The notes: generated from the sequence alone by a model not told the origin. Shown: positions 48,506 through 57,767, counted from the stretch's first letter. The stretch is 64,000 bases of DNA from Thermoleophilum album (GCF_900108055.1 NZ_FNWJ01000001.1:62001-126000); one strand, 5' to 3'. Program-made: numbers and translations.

Positions 48506-49189
48506 ATGCCCCCCACCTCCAGCGCATCGACCGCAGATCGCAGGGCGCGCCGCGAGTTCTGGCGCGAACTGCGCAGGCGCCACCCACGTCTGCGCGATGC
48601 GATCCCGGCCGACGCCCGCTTGACAGCCCTCTATCGCGGCGAGCGCGCGGAATTTAGGTCGCGCCTCGATCTGATCATTCAGGTCTTGCGGCTCGCCTGG
48701 GTCAGCGACGCCTTCCTAGCGCAGGTCCTGTACCGCGTGAAGGCGCGCGCTCAGGCCCTGGGCATCCCTGTCGTCCCGAGGCTCGCACACCGCCTGGCGA
48801 TGATGCTTTCGCAAGTGTCGATCGGGGATCCAGTGGTGATCGAACCGGGCGTGTACATAGTCCATGGACAGGTCGTGATCGACGGTCTCGTGGAGATCGG
48901 CTCCGGCACACAGCTGTTTCCCTGGATCACGATCGGACTCAAATCAGGCGAGCCGCGTGGGGCGCGCATCGGTCGCAACGTCAGCATTGGGACCGGGGCG
49001 AAGATCATCGGACCGGTGACGATTGGCGACGGCGCGCGCATCGGGGCAAACGCAGTGGTAGTGAAGGACGTGCCACCCGGCGCGACGGTGGTGGGCGTCC
49101 CAGCAGAACCGCTTTCGCCGTCGCCGAGTGAACACAGAAATGCGCACTCGGGACCACGAGCAACGGTATCGGCGAGACAAGAGGAGTGA
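48506..49189 (+). CDS. Hexapeptide-repeat acetyltransferase (serine-acetyltransferase-like)
   Basis: 227 residues. An N-terminal helical region (~1-95) is followed by left-handed beta-helix coils: IGDPVVIEPGVYIVHGQVVIDG, IGSGTQLFPWITIGLKSG, IGRNVSIGTGAKIIGPVTIGDGARIGANAVVVKDVPPGATVVGVPAEPL. The last stretch is the CysE/Wb-type acetyltransferase ending. The histidine in VYIVHGQV could be the catalytic base. In this setting, O- or N-acetylation of a sugar precursor is more likely than cysteine synthesis. ATG 48506; 4 bases separate its stop from the next start. Confidence 0.85.
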   Translation: MPPTSSASTADRRARREFWRELRRRHPRLRDAIPADARLTALYRGERAEFRSRLDLIIQVLRLAWVSDAFLAQVLYRVKARAQALGIPVVPRLAHRLAMMLSQVSIGDPVVIEPGVYIVHGQVVIDGLVEIGSGTQLFPWITIGLKSGEPRGARIGRNVSIGTGAKIIGPVTIGDGARIGANAVVVKDVPPGATVVGVPAEPLSPSPSEHRNAHSGPRATVSARQEE

Positions 49190-49193
49190 GAGG

Positions 49194-50231
49194 ATGATGA
49201 GGCTGTTCAGGCGTAATCGCGGAGCGGAACAGACGACGGCGCTCGCTGAGCGACCCTCGAACCCGGAACAGTTGTTGTCGCGGATCGCGGAGCTGCGAGA
49301 GCAGAACCGTCGGTCGCGAGAACTCGATACCGAGCGCGAGCTTCTGCGACTGCGCCACCTCGCAGCCAACGCGATCATCGAGCGCACCGCCTCTGAACCA
49401 CCCTTCCCAGAACCCGACTTCTCGTTGCTCCCGGACAACGAGGTCTTGCCGGAGTTCCGACCGGAGCAACTCTCGCCCCGTCTGATCCGTGCTGGCCTGC
49501 TTACGCAAGGGTGCGTGCTGGTGCGCGGACTGTTCGACCGCGCCGCGGCCGAGGAGATGGCTCGAGAGATCGCGCGCGCGTTTGCCGAGCGCGAGCGGAT
49601 CATGGCCGGCGACGGCGGTGATCCCGCTTACTACGAGCCTTTCGAACCACCGAGCGAACACGATGTGAACGTCGGTACGCGCGCGTGGGTGCGCGAAGGA
49701 GGCGGACTCCTTGCCGCTGACTCACCGAAACTCGCCGCGGCGATGTTCGAGATGTTCGACCAGGCGGGCATCCAAGAGATCGTCGGTGGGTACCTGGGCG
49801 AGCATCCACTGATCTCGATCGAGAAGACCACCCTCCGGGAGGCCGACCCTCACGTGCCTGGAGCCTGGCACCAGGATGGCCGCTTCATGGGGCCGGTGCG
49901 AGCGCTGAACATGTGGGTCTCGCTCTCCCGCTGCGGTGACGTCGCGCCTGGACTCGACATCGTGCCTCGCCGACTCGAGCACTACGTCGCCACCCAGACC
50001 GACGAAGCCCTGCTCGACTACCAGATATCCCAGAAGATGGCTGAAGAAGCCGCCGGCGATGTGCCGATCGTCAGACCGATTTTCGAGCCTGGCGACGTCC
50101 TTTTCTTCGACGAGCTATGTCTGCACCAGACGGGCTCCGACCCGACGATGCCTAACCCGCGTTACGCGATTGAGTGCTGGTTCTTCGGCGGGTCGAAGTT
50201 CCCAAAGGAATACGGGGCTCTGGCCGTCTAG
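49194..50231 (+). CDS. Phytanoyl-CoA dioxygenase (PhyH) family protein
   Basis: About 345 residues of the Fe(II)/2-oxoglutarate oxygenase type. The iron facial triad is visible as HQDG (in PGAWHQDGRFMG) and the distal histidine in CLHQTGSDP; the ~100 residues between them are of normal length. The N-terminal ~75 residues are charged and probably helical. ATG 49194 was preferred over the 49128 frame start because GAGAGG lies 6 bases upstream and the latter overlaps the acetyltransferase. It is the third gene after the acyltransferase, so oxidation of a sugar or lipid moiety of the surface polymer is possible but unproven. Confidence 0.82.
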   Translation: MMRLFRRNRGAEQTTALAERPSNPEQLLSRIAELREQNRRSRELDTERELLRLRHLAANAIIERTASEPPFPEPDFSLLPDNEVLPEFRPEQLSPRLIRAGLLTQGCVLVRGLFDRAAAEEMAREIARAFAERERIMAGDGGDPAYYEPFEPPSEHDVNVGTRAWVREGGGLLAADSPKLAAAMFEMFDQAGIQEIVGGYLGEHPLISIEKTTLREADPHVPGAWHQDGRFMGPVRALNMWVSLSRCGDVAPGLDIVPRRLEHYVATQTDEALLDYQISQKMAEEAAGDVPIVRPIFEPGDVLFFDELCLHQTGSDPTMPNPRYAIECWFFGGSKFPKEYGALAV

Positions 50232-50263
50232 CCGGACTGCCCGTCGGGCGGCCGCAGGCTCGC

Positions 50264-52768
50264 TCAAAACCACGCGCGAGGCCCCGAGGAGACGGGCCGG
50301 CGGACCCCTTGGGATGCCGCGTTTCGCCCGGCAGCGGCAGCGCTGTGCCCCACCCCTGTTCGCCTCGTCGCGCCCGCATCATCGGACAGAACAAGAACGT
50401 GCCAGCCGCCCGCGGAGGCTACGCGGTGCCAGCCGAAGCGCGTGCCGATCGAGCGAAGGGCGAGGGCGCGCAGCGTGTCGGGGCGCAGGGCGCGCACGAT
50501 CGCGGACGTCGAGCGGGAGCGGTGATGCCGCGCGGCGGTAAGGAGTGACAGCCCGCGCTCGTCGACCATCAGACGATCGCCGGCACGCAGGTCAGCGAGG
50601 TAACGCTGCAAGAGACGCTCAATCTCCGAACCGGGGCGCTGCGCTACGTAACTGTCGCTGATACTGAAGGAGAGCGGCAGTCGGTTGCGCTTCCCGGCTC
50701 GAAGTAGTGTCTCGACTGTGCGTACCGGTTCGCCGAGCACAAGCGCTTGCTCGGTTTCGGGAAAGAATCGCCGCAGAAGTACTGCTCCGATACCTGCCGA
50801 GGGGTCGACCGGCGGGAAGTCGCGGATGAGCCGTACATCGCGGCCGAGATCTCCCGCACCGAGCAGCCGTCCGCCGAGGCTTCTCGGTGCGGAGTCGACG
50901 ACGCGCGGCCAAGCCGCCGCCACCGCCAGCGAACTGACCACGCAAACCGCGATGGTTGTGACCAGACGGAGGTCCCGGCGCGCTTGCCAAACGGAAGTTC
51001 GAGCGGCCAGTTCGAGCCAAATCGCCGCGGAGAGCACGAACGGGTGAGCGACGTACACGATTACGTGCTCGAGCGACCGATCGACCATGTAGTAGAAGGT
51101 GCCTAGGCCGTAGGTAGAGAGCGCGAACAGGGCTCGATACGGCGAAGGGTCTCGAGCCAGTGCGTGGCGTGCGTCGCGCGCTACTACCGCCAGCACCGTG
51201 GCCTGCGCGACATAGGCGGCGCCAAGGGCAACACCGGGAGACCACTTCGCAAAGTCGTAGGTGAGCTCGCTCAAATCGCCTGCGAGGAAGGCACGCAGGA
51301 ACGCCAGGTACAAGGACCAGCGCGGCAGCTCCCCGGCGCTGATGATCGTGTAGGCGACGAGCGCGAGATGCCCCAGTGCGACACACGCCGCCCACAGCCT
51401 GAGCGCGTTGAACGCGTATCGCAGTGCAGCGCTACGGCACTCCCCGGCCGCAAGCTCGAACAGCGCAAAGGCGAACCAGGAGATGGTCGTGAGCGCAAAA
51501 GTCTCGAGCGACCAAACGGCGCTCACTGCAAGCGTGACCACTAGCGTCGTCCGCGTTGCCCATCGCGGCGCGTATCCAGCCCGGTCCAGGACAACCGCGC
51601 AGATCAGGACCAAGGGAAGACCGAAGCGATAGAAGCCGTCTTGCACGATCGTGCCGACCGGGAAGGTTCTCCCCCAGGCGAGCACGACGACGAAGAACGA
51701 GAGTGCGGCAAGACGAAAGCCGAGCCGCACCCCAGCCGCCCACAGGAGCAGCCAGCCCGCCACTAGCGCCAAAGACGTGAGGACGCCGTCGAAGATCGCG
51801 AGCGAGTCGATCGAGCCGCCGACCGCGCGGAACCAGGCAGCCAGCGCGATCACACCGGCGACACCGTATTGGGAGACAGTGTCGACGAGCATCCTGCCTC
51901 CGTGGACGAGCTGGTTGGCCGGGCCAACGAGGTAGGACGCGTGGAGCGCCACGACCGAGCCGTACACCGCAGGCGACAGCCCGGCCCCGGCCTCGCCAGG
52001 CACGAACGCGTGGAGATTGATGCCGGCCAGCACGAAGGCGGCGGCCGTGATCGCAGCGAATCGGCGCGAGCGGCGTGCGCTCGCGGGTACCGCCGCGGCC
52101 TTAGTACACGCCGCGCTTGTCAGCAGCCCGGCAACGGTGAGACCGCAAACCAGCATCGGCAACCAGCGAAAGGCCGAGGATCTGGCGAACGCAAGAACCA
52201 GGCCGAGAGCCGCAACCTCAAGGGCGACGAGCGCCCGCGTGGAGACATCCGCCGGCTCCGCATCGCGGCCGGTAGACGAGGTGCGCGCCCCAGAGCCCGA
52301 CTTCGTCGTCGGTCCGCCCCTCTGCAGGTAGACGAGTCGAACGCCAAGCGCCGAGGCCCACGCGGCGAGACCGAGCAGCGGGAGTCCGTCAGCGCGCGCC
52401 CAGCCGGCGATCGCGAGTACCCGGTAGCCGCAGATCGGCGCCGCCGCCGCCAATCCCCAGAGCGCGATCTCGTCGAAAGCGCCACGACGCCCGCGCGCGG
52501 CGACGAGCACCCGCGCCCAACGCTCGCCGGCAACTACCGCGAGCGGCGCGAGCACCACGAGCGTCGCTACGTAGAGGAGCGATTCGGCAGTCTGGCGTTG
52601 CCGTAAGCCGCCGGCACCGAGGATGCCGGGGAGTGGCTTCGGCTCGACGAGCCCCGACATCGCAATCGTCGAGGCAGCTCCCGTGACCAGCAGCAGAACG
52701 AGCGCGGCGAGCCCGGTCAGCGCCGCCGCGCGCGTCGACCCGTGAATACCTTGCGGCGGTCGCGTCAT
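50264..52768 (-). CDS. Large polytopic membrane protein of unknown function
   Basis: 834 residues with roughly 16-18 hydrophobic segments, beginning AAALTGLAALVLLLVTGAAS, plus a C-terminal ~200-residue domain that is less hydrophobic (VDPSAGIGAVLLRRFFPETEQALVL) and ends in a serine/alanine/glycine-rich tail. Architecture and length resemble glycan-polymerase or membrane glycosyltransferase proteins of capsule loci, but no diagnostic motif was recognised. ATG 52768. Convergent with the PhyH gene and divergent from a GT2 gene; its place inside the polysaccharide locus is the only functional clue. Confidence 0.75.
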   Translation of the reverse strand: MTRPPQGIHGSTRAAALTGLAALVLLLVTGAASTIAMSGLVEPKPLPGILGAGGLRQRQTAESLLYVATLVVLAPLAVVAGERWARVLVAARGRRGAFDEIALWGLAAAAPICGYRVLAIAGWARADGLPLLGLAAWASALGVRLVYLQRGGPTTKSGSGARTSSTGRDAEPADVSTRALVALEVAALGLVLAFARSSAFRWLPMLVCGLTVAGLLTSAACTKAAAVPASARRSRRFAAITAAAFVLAGINLHAFVPGEAGAGLSPAVYGSVVALHASYLVGPANQLVHGGRMLVDTVSQYGVAGVIALAAWFRAVGGSIDSLAIFDGVLTSLALVAGWLLLWAAGVRLGFRLAALSFFVVVLAWGRTFPVGTIVQDGFYRFGLPLVLICAVVLDRAGYAPRWATRTTLVVTLAVSAVWSLETFALTTISWFAFALFELAAGECRSAALRYAFNALRLWAACVALGHLALVAYTIISAGELPRWSLYLAFLRAFLAGDLSELTYDFAKWSPGVALGAAYVAQATVLAVVARDARHALARDPSPYRALFALSTYGLGTFYYMVDRSLEHVIVYVAHPFVLSAAIWLELAARTSVWQARRDLRLVTTIAVCVVSSLAVAAAWPRVVDSAPRSLGGRLLGAGDLGRDVRLIRDFPPVDPSAGIGAVLLRRFFPETEQALVLGEPVRTVETLLRAGKRNRLPLSFSISDSYVAQRPGSEIERLLQRYLADLRAGDRLMVDERGLSLLTAARHHRSRSTSAIVRALRPDTLRALALRSIGTRFGWHRVASAGGWHVLVLSDDAGATRRTGVGHSAAAAGRNAASQGVRRPVSSGPRAWF

Positions 52769-52954
52769 GTGGGATCGAAAGAGGGGTCCGTTCCGCCCTG
52801 GCCCGGCAGCAGATGGCCGTACTGAGCTCCGAGGCGATCATCGTAAACCCACCTTGGCGACAAGCACACCTTGCCGAGCGTCCCGTCTCATGGCAACATC
52901 GACACCGAGTCGCTGGTGATCACACCACCGGCTAGGCCCCCGCATCAAGCACCC

Positions 52955-53803
52955 ATGAGACGCCCCCGCAGCCATCTTGCGCCGGCTCGAAACGCGGTTG
53001 CCCGGCTTGGACCACACGGGCCGAGCGGCGAGGCGCGTCGGCTGCTTCCGGGCAAGGTTGTTTGCGTGTTGCCGGCTCGCAACGCAGCGCGTACCCTCGC
53101 CGACACGGTCGCGCAGATCCCCCGCGAGTGGGTCGACGAAGTTGTGCTTGTCGACGACGGTTCTAGCGACCGCACGATCGAAATTGCCCGCTCGATACCA
53201 CATCTTCGCGTTGTGCACCATCCCCATAACGCCGGATACGGCGCCAATCAGAAGACTTGTTACTTGGAGGCGCTGAAGTTAAACGCGGATGCGGTGGTGA
53301 TGTTACATCCCGACGGCCAGTACGAGCCCACGCTGATAGGTGCGATGGTTGCGCCCATACTTGCTGGTCAGGCAGATCTCGTTCTCGGGTCCCGACTCGC
53401 ACGACCAGGGATGGCAAAAGCCAACGGTATGCCCTTGTGGAAAATCGTTGCGAACAGGATCTTGACAGCGATTCAGAACACAATCATGGGAACCACCTTG
53501 ACCGACGCGCACACTGGATATCGTGCTTACTCCAGACGACTCCTGACGACTGTGCCCTGGCTTCGTAATTCGCTCGACTTCAGCTTCGATTCCGAGCTGC
53601 TCTATCAGGCTGCGCACTTCGGCATGCGCATTTGTGAGGTTCCGGCTCGTGGGCGTTACTTCGATGATGCCTCTTCGGTTGGTTTCAAGACGGGCGTCAT
53701 CTATGGGTTGAAAACACTTTGGACGGGCTTTCGCCTGTTGCTACACCGTCGCGGATTTGTGCCTTCGAAGAAGTTCACCCTCGATCCGGTCGCGCAATCG
53801 TGA
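52955..53803 (+). CDS. Family 2 glycosyltransferase (DPM1-like), lower GC than its neighbours
   Basis: About 282 residues. The GT-A domain has VVCVLPARNAARTLADTV, VVLVDDGSSDRTIEIA, VMLHPDGQYEPTLIG (acidic metal-site region) and the acceptor-side motifs NRILTAIQNTIMGTTLTDAHTGYRAYS and FDSELLYQAAHFG. No membrane helices, so it is probably a cytoplasmic or membrane-associated sugar transferase. ATG 52955 is preferred; the frame extends to 52871. The 60 bases from 53221 are only ~53% G+C and the rest of the gene reads similarly, in contrast to neighbouring genes, suggesting recent acquisition. The stop overlaps the next start (GTGA). Confidence 0.85.
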   Translation: MRRPRSHLAPARNAVARLGPHGPSGEARRLLPGKVVCVLPARNAARTLADTVAQIPREWVDEVVLVDDGSSDRTIEIARSIPHLRVVHHPHNAGYGANQKTCYLEALKLNADAVVMLHPDGQYEPTLIGAMVAPILAGQADLVLGSRLARPGMAKANGMPLWKIVANRILTAIQNTIMGTTLTDAHTGYRAYSRRLLTTVPWLRNSLDFSFDSELLYQAAHFGMRICEVPARGRYFDDASSVGFKTGVIYGLKTLWTGFRLLLHRRGFVPSKKFTLDPVAQS

Positions 53804-54570
53804 TCACCAAGGAACGTCCAATCATCACGGGCGAGCGCGCTGTCACAGCCGAGGGAGGTTTCAACCCCTCTTGGCAGCGCCACAACGTGGAGTACAAACT
53901 CGCTGCCCGCTTCTTGCCCGACGGCGAGATCGTCGACATCGGTTGCGGGGTCGGTCACGGCTGCGAGCACCTGGCCCCCCGGCCATCGGTGGGTGTCGAC
54001 ATCGTCCCAGACGTGCTCGCAGGGCAGCCACGTCCGACCGTGGTCGCAGACATGCGTGCCCTACCGTTCCCATCCGGGCGCTTCGCGGGCGCGATTTCGG
54101 TGCACGCGATCGAACACGTCCCCGACCCGGAGCGCGCGGCAGCCGAGATGCACCGAGTGCTCGCGCCCGGCGGCGTCGCTGCGGTTTGGACGCCGAACCG
54201 ATTGACGTTCGGGATCCCTGACGAGATCATCGATCCCTATCACTACGTCGAGTTCGCACCCGACGAGCTGCAGCAACTCCTGGCCGAAATCTTCGATCGG
54301 GTCGAGCTCTATGGGCTATTCGCGTCGGAGCGGTACATGCGGATACACATCCGCGAAAGGAGGCGGTTGCGGCGTCTGCTGGCACTCGATCCGTTGGCAC
54401 TGCGCCGGGCGATACCTCGTACCCTGCGCCAGCGTCTCTACGACTGGCAGCTCAGCCGCGCGCGGGCTCAGCCCGATCCAGACGCCGCCGCAATCCGCGA
54501 GCACGATTTCTTCCTAGCCTCAGAGCGACTTCACGAGTGTCTCGACGTGCTTGCGGTCTGTCACAAATGA
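53800..54570 (+). CDS. SAM-dependent methyltransferase (type 11-like)
   Basis: About 256 residues. Motif I is VDIGCGVGHGCEHLAP, followed by VGVDIVPDVL, DMRALPFPSGRFAGAISVHAIEHVPDP and MHRVLAPGGVAAVWTPNR. The GTG at 53800 overlaps the stop of the preceding glycosyltransferase by 4 bases, so the pair is translationally coupled. Probable role: methylation of a sugar or lipid-linked intermediate. The substrate is unknown. Spacing to the next methyltransferase gene is 34 bases. Confidence 0.83.
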   Translation: MITKERPIITGERAVTAEGGFNPSWQRHNVEYKLAARFLPDGEIVDIGCGVGHGCEHLAPRPSVGVDIVPDVLAGQPRPTVVADMRALPFPSGRFAGAISVHAIEHVPDPERAAAEMHRVLAPGGVAAVWTPNRLTFGIPDEIIDPYHYVEFAPDELQQLLAEIFDRVELYGLFASERYMRIHIRERRRLRRLLALDPLALRRAIPRTLRQRLYDWQLSRARAQPDPDAAAIREHDFFLASERLHECLDVLAVCHK

Positions 54571-54604
54571 CCGACCTCACGCAAGAGAGGAGCCTGAGCG
54601 ACCA

Positions 54605-55657
54605 GTGACGAGCCCCGGCGAAACAGCCACGCGACCAGCAACCGACATCACGCTCTACGACCTCGACCCGTACGCGCACGACCCGACGCGGTGGGCCACT
54701 TCGATGGCTCATCACGCGGAGCTTTTGATTCCCTGCCTCGAGCTCGTCAGGCCGACTCGTATCGCTGAGATTGGTGCCTTTGCTGGTGACTTGACACGGC
54801 TCTTGATCCGCTGGGCGGAGGAAGCCGGCGCGAAGGTGGAAGCGATCGACCCAGCACCACAGCCGTCGCTGGTCGAGCTCGCGGACTCGAGCGAGCGGTT
54901 GGAACTCGTCAGGAAGACCAGTCTCGAAGCGCTCCGTGAGCGTGAGCTGGCCGACGCAATCGTGATCGACGGCGACCACAACTACTACACGGTCTCGCGC
55001 GAGCTGGCGCTGATCGCCGAGCGCGGCGGGCAGAGTGCGCTGCCGCTACTTTTCTTTCACGACCTCTGCTGGCCGCACGGACGCCGGGACGACTACTTTG
55101 ACCCAGAGTCGATACCGCCGGAGTATCGCCATCCCTTGGTCGGTGAAGGTCGCGGGATCTTTCCGGGCGATCCAGCCACTCGGATCAACGGCCTGCCCTA
55201 CCCCAAGTCAGCGGCCCACGAGGGCGGTGAACGCAATGGGGTGCTTACCGCGGTCGAAGACTTCGCGGCTGCACAGTCGCACGTGCGGCTCGCCGTGGTG
55301 CCGATCTTCTTTGGCTTCGGCGTTATGTGGGACGTGCGGCAGCCATGGGCTGAGGAGCTTGAGCGGCTGCTCGCGCCGTTCGACCGCAACGCCATGCTCG
55401 CACGTCTCGAACGGAACCGCGTGTTGCAGCTCGCCCGGCAGCACGCCTACCAGGTCGAAATCTGGCGGCTGACCGAGCTCCTGCAGCGGCGGGAACGAGT
55501 GCTCAGACGTCTTCTGGAATCGCGTGCCTTCGCAGTCGCGGAGAAACTCTCCCGCCTGCGCGCCCGGCTGGGAATCTCGCGGGAAGTATCCGTCGTCTCA
55601 CGCGAGGAGGTGCGCCACGCGCTGGCGGGCGAACCACGCCCCACTCCCGAGCGATGA
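54605..55657 (+). CDS. Class I methyltransferase with helical C-terminal tail
   Basis: About 350 residues. The N-terminal ~240 form a methyltransferase-type domain: RIAEIGAFAGDLTRLLIRW (motif I), VEAIDPAPQPSL and DAIVIDGDHNYYTVSRELALIAERGG, a pattern of the Methyltransf_24 / sugar O-methyltransferase type. The last ~75 residues are strongly helical and basic (RLTELLQRRERVLRRLLESR and beyond), a tail also seen on other enzymes of this locus. The GTG at 54605 has GAGAGGAG ~15 bases upstream; an in-frame ATG at 54551 would overlap the previous gene. Convergent with the next gene. Confidence 0.78.
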   Translation: MTSPGETATRPATDITLYDLDPYAHDPTRWATSMAHHAELLIPCLELVRPTRIAEIGAFAGDLTRLLIRWAEEAGAKVEAIDPAPQPSLVELADSSERLELVRKTSLEALRERELADAIVIDGDHNYYTVSRELALIAERGGQSALPLLFFHDLCWPHGRRDDYFDPESIPPEYRHPLVGEGRGIFPGDPATRINGLPYPKSAAHEGGERNGVLTAVEDFAAAQSHVRLAVVPIFFGFGVMWDVRQPWAEELERLLAPFDRNAMLARLERNRVLQLARQHAYQVEIWRLTELLQRRERVLRRLLESRAFAVAEKLSRLRARLGISREVSVVSREEVRHALAGEPRPTPER

Positions 55658-55684
55658 CGCTTTGGTGCACCCGCGGAACGACTT

Positions 55685-56635
55685 CTAGCCGGCCTTCCCG
55701 CGTGACGCGCCGCGGAGAGGCGGGCGCCGCTTGGCCTGGCGCTCGCGCCGTTGTCGGCGGCGTGTGTTGAGGCGGCGCAGCGGCTCGGTGAGCCGCCAGG
55801 AAAGACTTCCGTAGATTCGGTCGCGCTCCTGCTCGAGCGGTCTAGCGGCCGCGTTGACGTGCAGCAGTCGGGTGTGAGCGGCGGACCGCGCTGCCTCCCG
55901 CTCGGCCTCCGCAAGCCAGGCACGCTCGCGCCAGTCGGCCGGCTCCGTGCGACCGAAGCCAAGCTGACCCTCCCATTTCTCGGCCAGTTGGATGTGGGCC
56001 CTGATCCAAGCTGGGTCGCCCTCCTCCACAAATTTGAGACCGCCGTAGAAAGCGACGGAGGTCTTCACGACCACCACCCGTTTGCCCTGGGCTCGTGCCT
56101 GCAGGCAGAGATCGAGTTCGCAGCCAACGCTGTTCTCCAAGCCCTCGTCGAAGCGCAGGTTGTTCACCGCCCAAGGCGAAAGGAACACCGCGCAAGGGTC
56201 GATGGCCTCGACCTCCGCGGGAGCCGAACGCGGGTTGAAGACCTCCCACCGCTGCACCTCGCCGCCCCCGTGCTCCTGGTAGCGCAGGCGCACGTCGGCG
56301 CTCACGACGGCGCCGTCCCACCAGGCCAGGCTACGGACCCCGCAAGCTCCGGCACAGCCCGCAATCGCTATGGAACCGTCGGCGAAGGCCTCACGCAGCT
56401 TCGCGAGGAGTCCCTCGTCGAGCAGCTCGCAGTGCGGGTGCACGAGGACTAGGCCTTCCAGTTGATCGCCGGCCCGCGCGGCAAGGTCGAGGAGAAGGTT
56501 CCAACTGCGGGCGCGGTTGCGCATTGCTCCGACTAGGTGGAGCTCTGAATCGGGCTCGCGGGCGCGTTCGATGCCGTTCGCCGCGTACCGCTCGAAAGCC
56601 TCGACGTCCTCAATCGCGCAGCCGAATGCGATCAC
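55685..56635 (-). CDS. Glycosyltransferase-like protein, paralogue A (altered HQD motif)
   Basis: 316 residues. Begins MIAFGCAIEDVEAFERYAANGIER and shares its whole plan with the next gene: LEGLVLVHPHCELLDEGLL, GCAGACGVRSLAWWDGAVVSADVR, VEAIDPCAVFLSPWAVNNLRFDEGLENSVGCELDLCLQARAQGKRV, a GT-A-like fold. At the expected metal-site motif (HQDTE in paralogue B) this copy has HPHCE, losing the aspartate. The C-terminus carries SLSWRLTEPLRRL and a strongly basic tail. ATG 56635 lies ~20 bases after the stop of paralogue B, so the two are a tandem pair. It may be a non-catalytic partner. Confidence 0.78.
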   Translation of the reverse strand: MIAFGCAIEDVEAFERYAANGIERAREPDSELHLVGAMRNRARSWNLLLDLAARAGDQLEGLVLVHPHCELLDEGLLAKLREAFADGSIAIAGCAGACGVRSLAWWDGAVVSADVRLRYQEHGGGEVQRWEVFNPRSAPAEVEAIDPCAVFLSPWAVNNLRFDEGLENSVGCELDLCLQARAQGKRVVVVKTSVAFYGGLKFVEEGDPAWIRAHIQLAEKWEGQLGFGRTEPADWRERAWLAEAEREAARSAAHTRLLHVNAAARPLEQERDRIYGSLSWRLTEPLRRLNTRRRQRRERQAKRRPPLRGASRGKAG

Positions 56636-56657
56636 CGGGACACCTTGTAATCCTCGT

Positions 56658-57767
56658 TCAAAACCGCCCAGCCCATTCGCTCATCGAAGTTTTGTCGCGG
56701 TCCGCACGCGCCCCCGCCCAGCCGTTTTCGGCAAACCCCTCGGCACCCGCGGCGAGGTCACCCCTCGCGACCCCTGAGCTGGCAGTCTGTTCAGTCGCCG
56801 ACGAGGGGGCTACAGAGTGCTCGCGGATACCGGACGTGCCTCGGTGAACGGTACGTCTCCATGCGCGCGAAAGCCGCCGCAGGAGGAAGCGGGGTAACCG
56901 CAACGGTGCAGTCAGCCGCCAGCCAATGCTCTCACGCGCGCTTTTGATCGCCCGCTCCAGGTCGTGAAGCATCGCTCGACCTTCCAGGACGTTCGCGTAC
57001 CCGACCGCCCGCGCTAGGTCACGCTCAGCCTCGGCGCGGCGCGCGCGTTCCTTCCAGGTACCGGGCCCCGTCCCGACACGTGGCATCCGGCCGTACCACT
57101 TGCGAACGACCTTGACGTTGGCCTCGATCCATCCCTCGAGGTCACTGACGAGGTCGAGCGAATGGTGGTGGATCGCCCGGAACCCCACGGCCAAGACCTT
57201 CTTTCCGGAGGCGCGAACCTGTAGACAGAAATCGAAGTCGTATCCGTGAAAGCTGCCGAGCGAAGGGTCGAAGCGAATGTTGCGCACGACCCACGGCGAC
57301 AGGCAAAGCAGAAAGCCGTCGACGCTCTCGACTTCCCCGTCACACGAATACGGAGACTCATCGCCGCGTTCCCAGGAAAAGCCCGCAACCGTGCCCCCGC
57401 CGTACTCCGGGTATTGGTGCAGGAAAGCCGCGAGACGGACCGACCCCTCCCACCACGCGATGGTGCGCACGTCAAGCGCCCCCACACAGCCCACTACACC
57501 GACCGCCGGATCGGCCTCGAGCACCCGGCGCAGTCGCTGGCAGAAGTCGGCGTCGACGATCTCCGTGTCTTGGTGCAGCAGGACCAGCGCTTCGAGCCCT
57601 TCAAGAGCAGCAGCCTCGTCGAGCAGCGCGTTGTAGCTCTCGAAGATCGTGCCCGCACTCGGTCGCGCGAGGACCACCGAGTCTTTTTCGGCCGCGCGCT
57701 GGATCCCGGGCAGCGCGCAACGCTCGTAGACCTCTCGGTCGGTAATCGATACTCCAAAGGCGATCAT
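56658..57767 (-). CDS. Glycosyltransferase-like protein, paralogue B
   Basis: About 369 residues starting MIAFGVSITDREVYERCALPG. GT-A-like motifs are LVLLHQDTEIVDADFCQRLRRVL, GCVGALDVRTIAWWEGSVR, VESVDGFLLCLSPWVVRNIRFDPSLGSFHGYDFDFCLQVRASGKKV and the HHHSLD stretch, consistent with the family 2 branch that uses a HQD motif. The C-terminus has SIGWRLTAPLRLPRFLLRRL and a basic, Ser/Ala-rich tail. ATG 57767 is preferred; the frame continues to 57917 without conserved sequence. Upstream of paralogue A in the same operon. Confidence 0.82.
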   Translation of the reverse strand: MIAFGVSITDREVYERCALPGIQRAAEKDSVVLARPSAGTIFESYNALLDEAAALEGLEALVLLHQDTEIVDADFCQRLRRVLEADPAVGVVGCVGALDVRTIAWWEGSVRLAAFLHQYPEYGGGTVAGFSWERGDESPYSCDGEVESVDGFLLCLSPWVVRNIRFDPSLGSFHGYDFDFCLQVRASGKKVLAVGFRAIHHHSLDLVSDLEGWIEANVKVVRKWYGRMPRVGTGPGTWKERARRAEAERDLARAVGYANVLEGRAMLHDLERAIKSARESIGWRLTAPLRLPRFLLRRLSRAWRRTVHRGTSGIREHSVAPSSATEQTASSGVARGDLAAGAEGFAENGWAGARADRDKTSMSEWAGRF

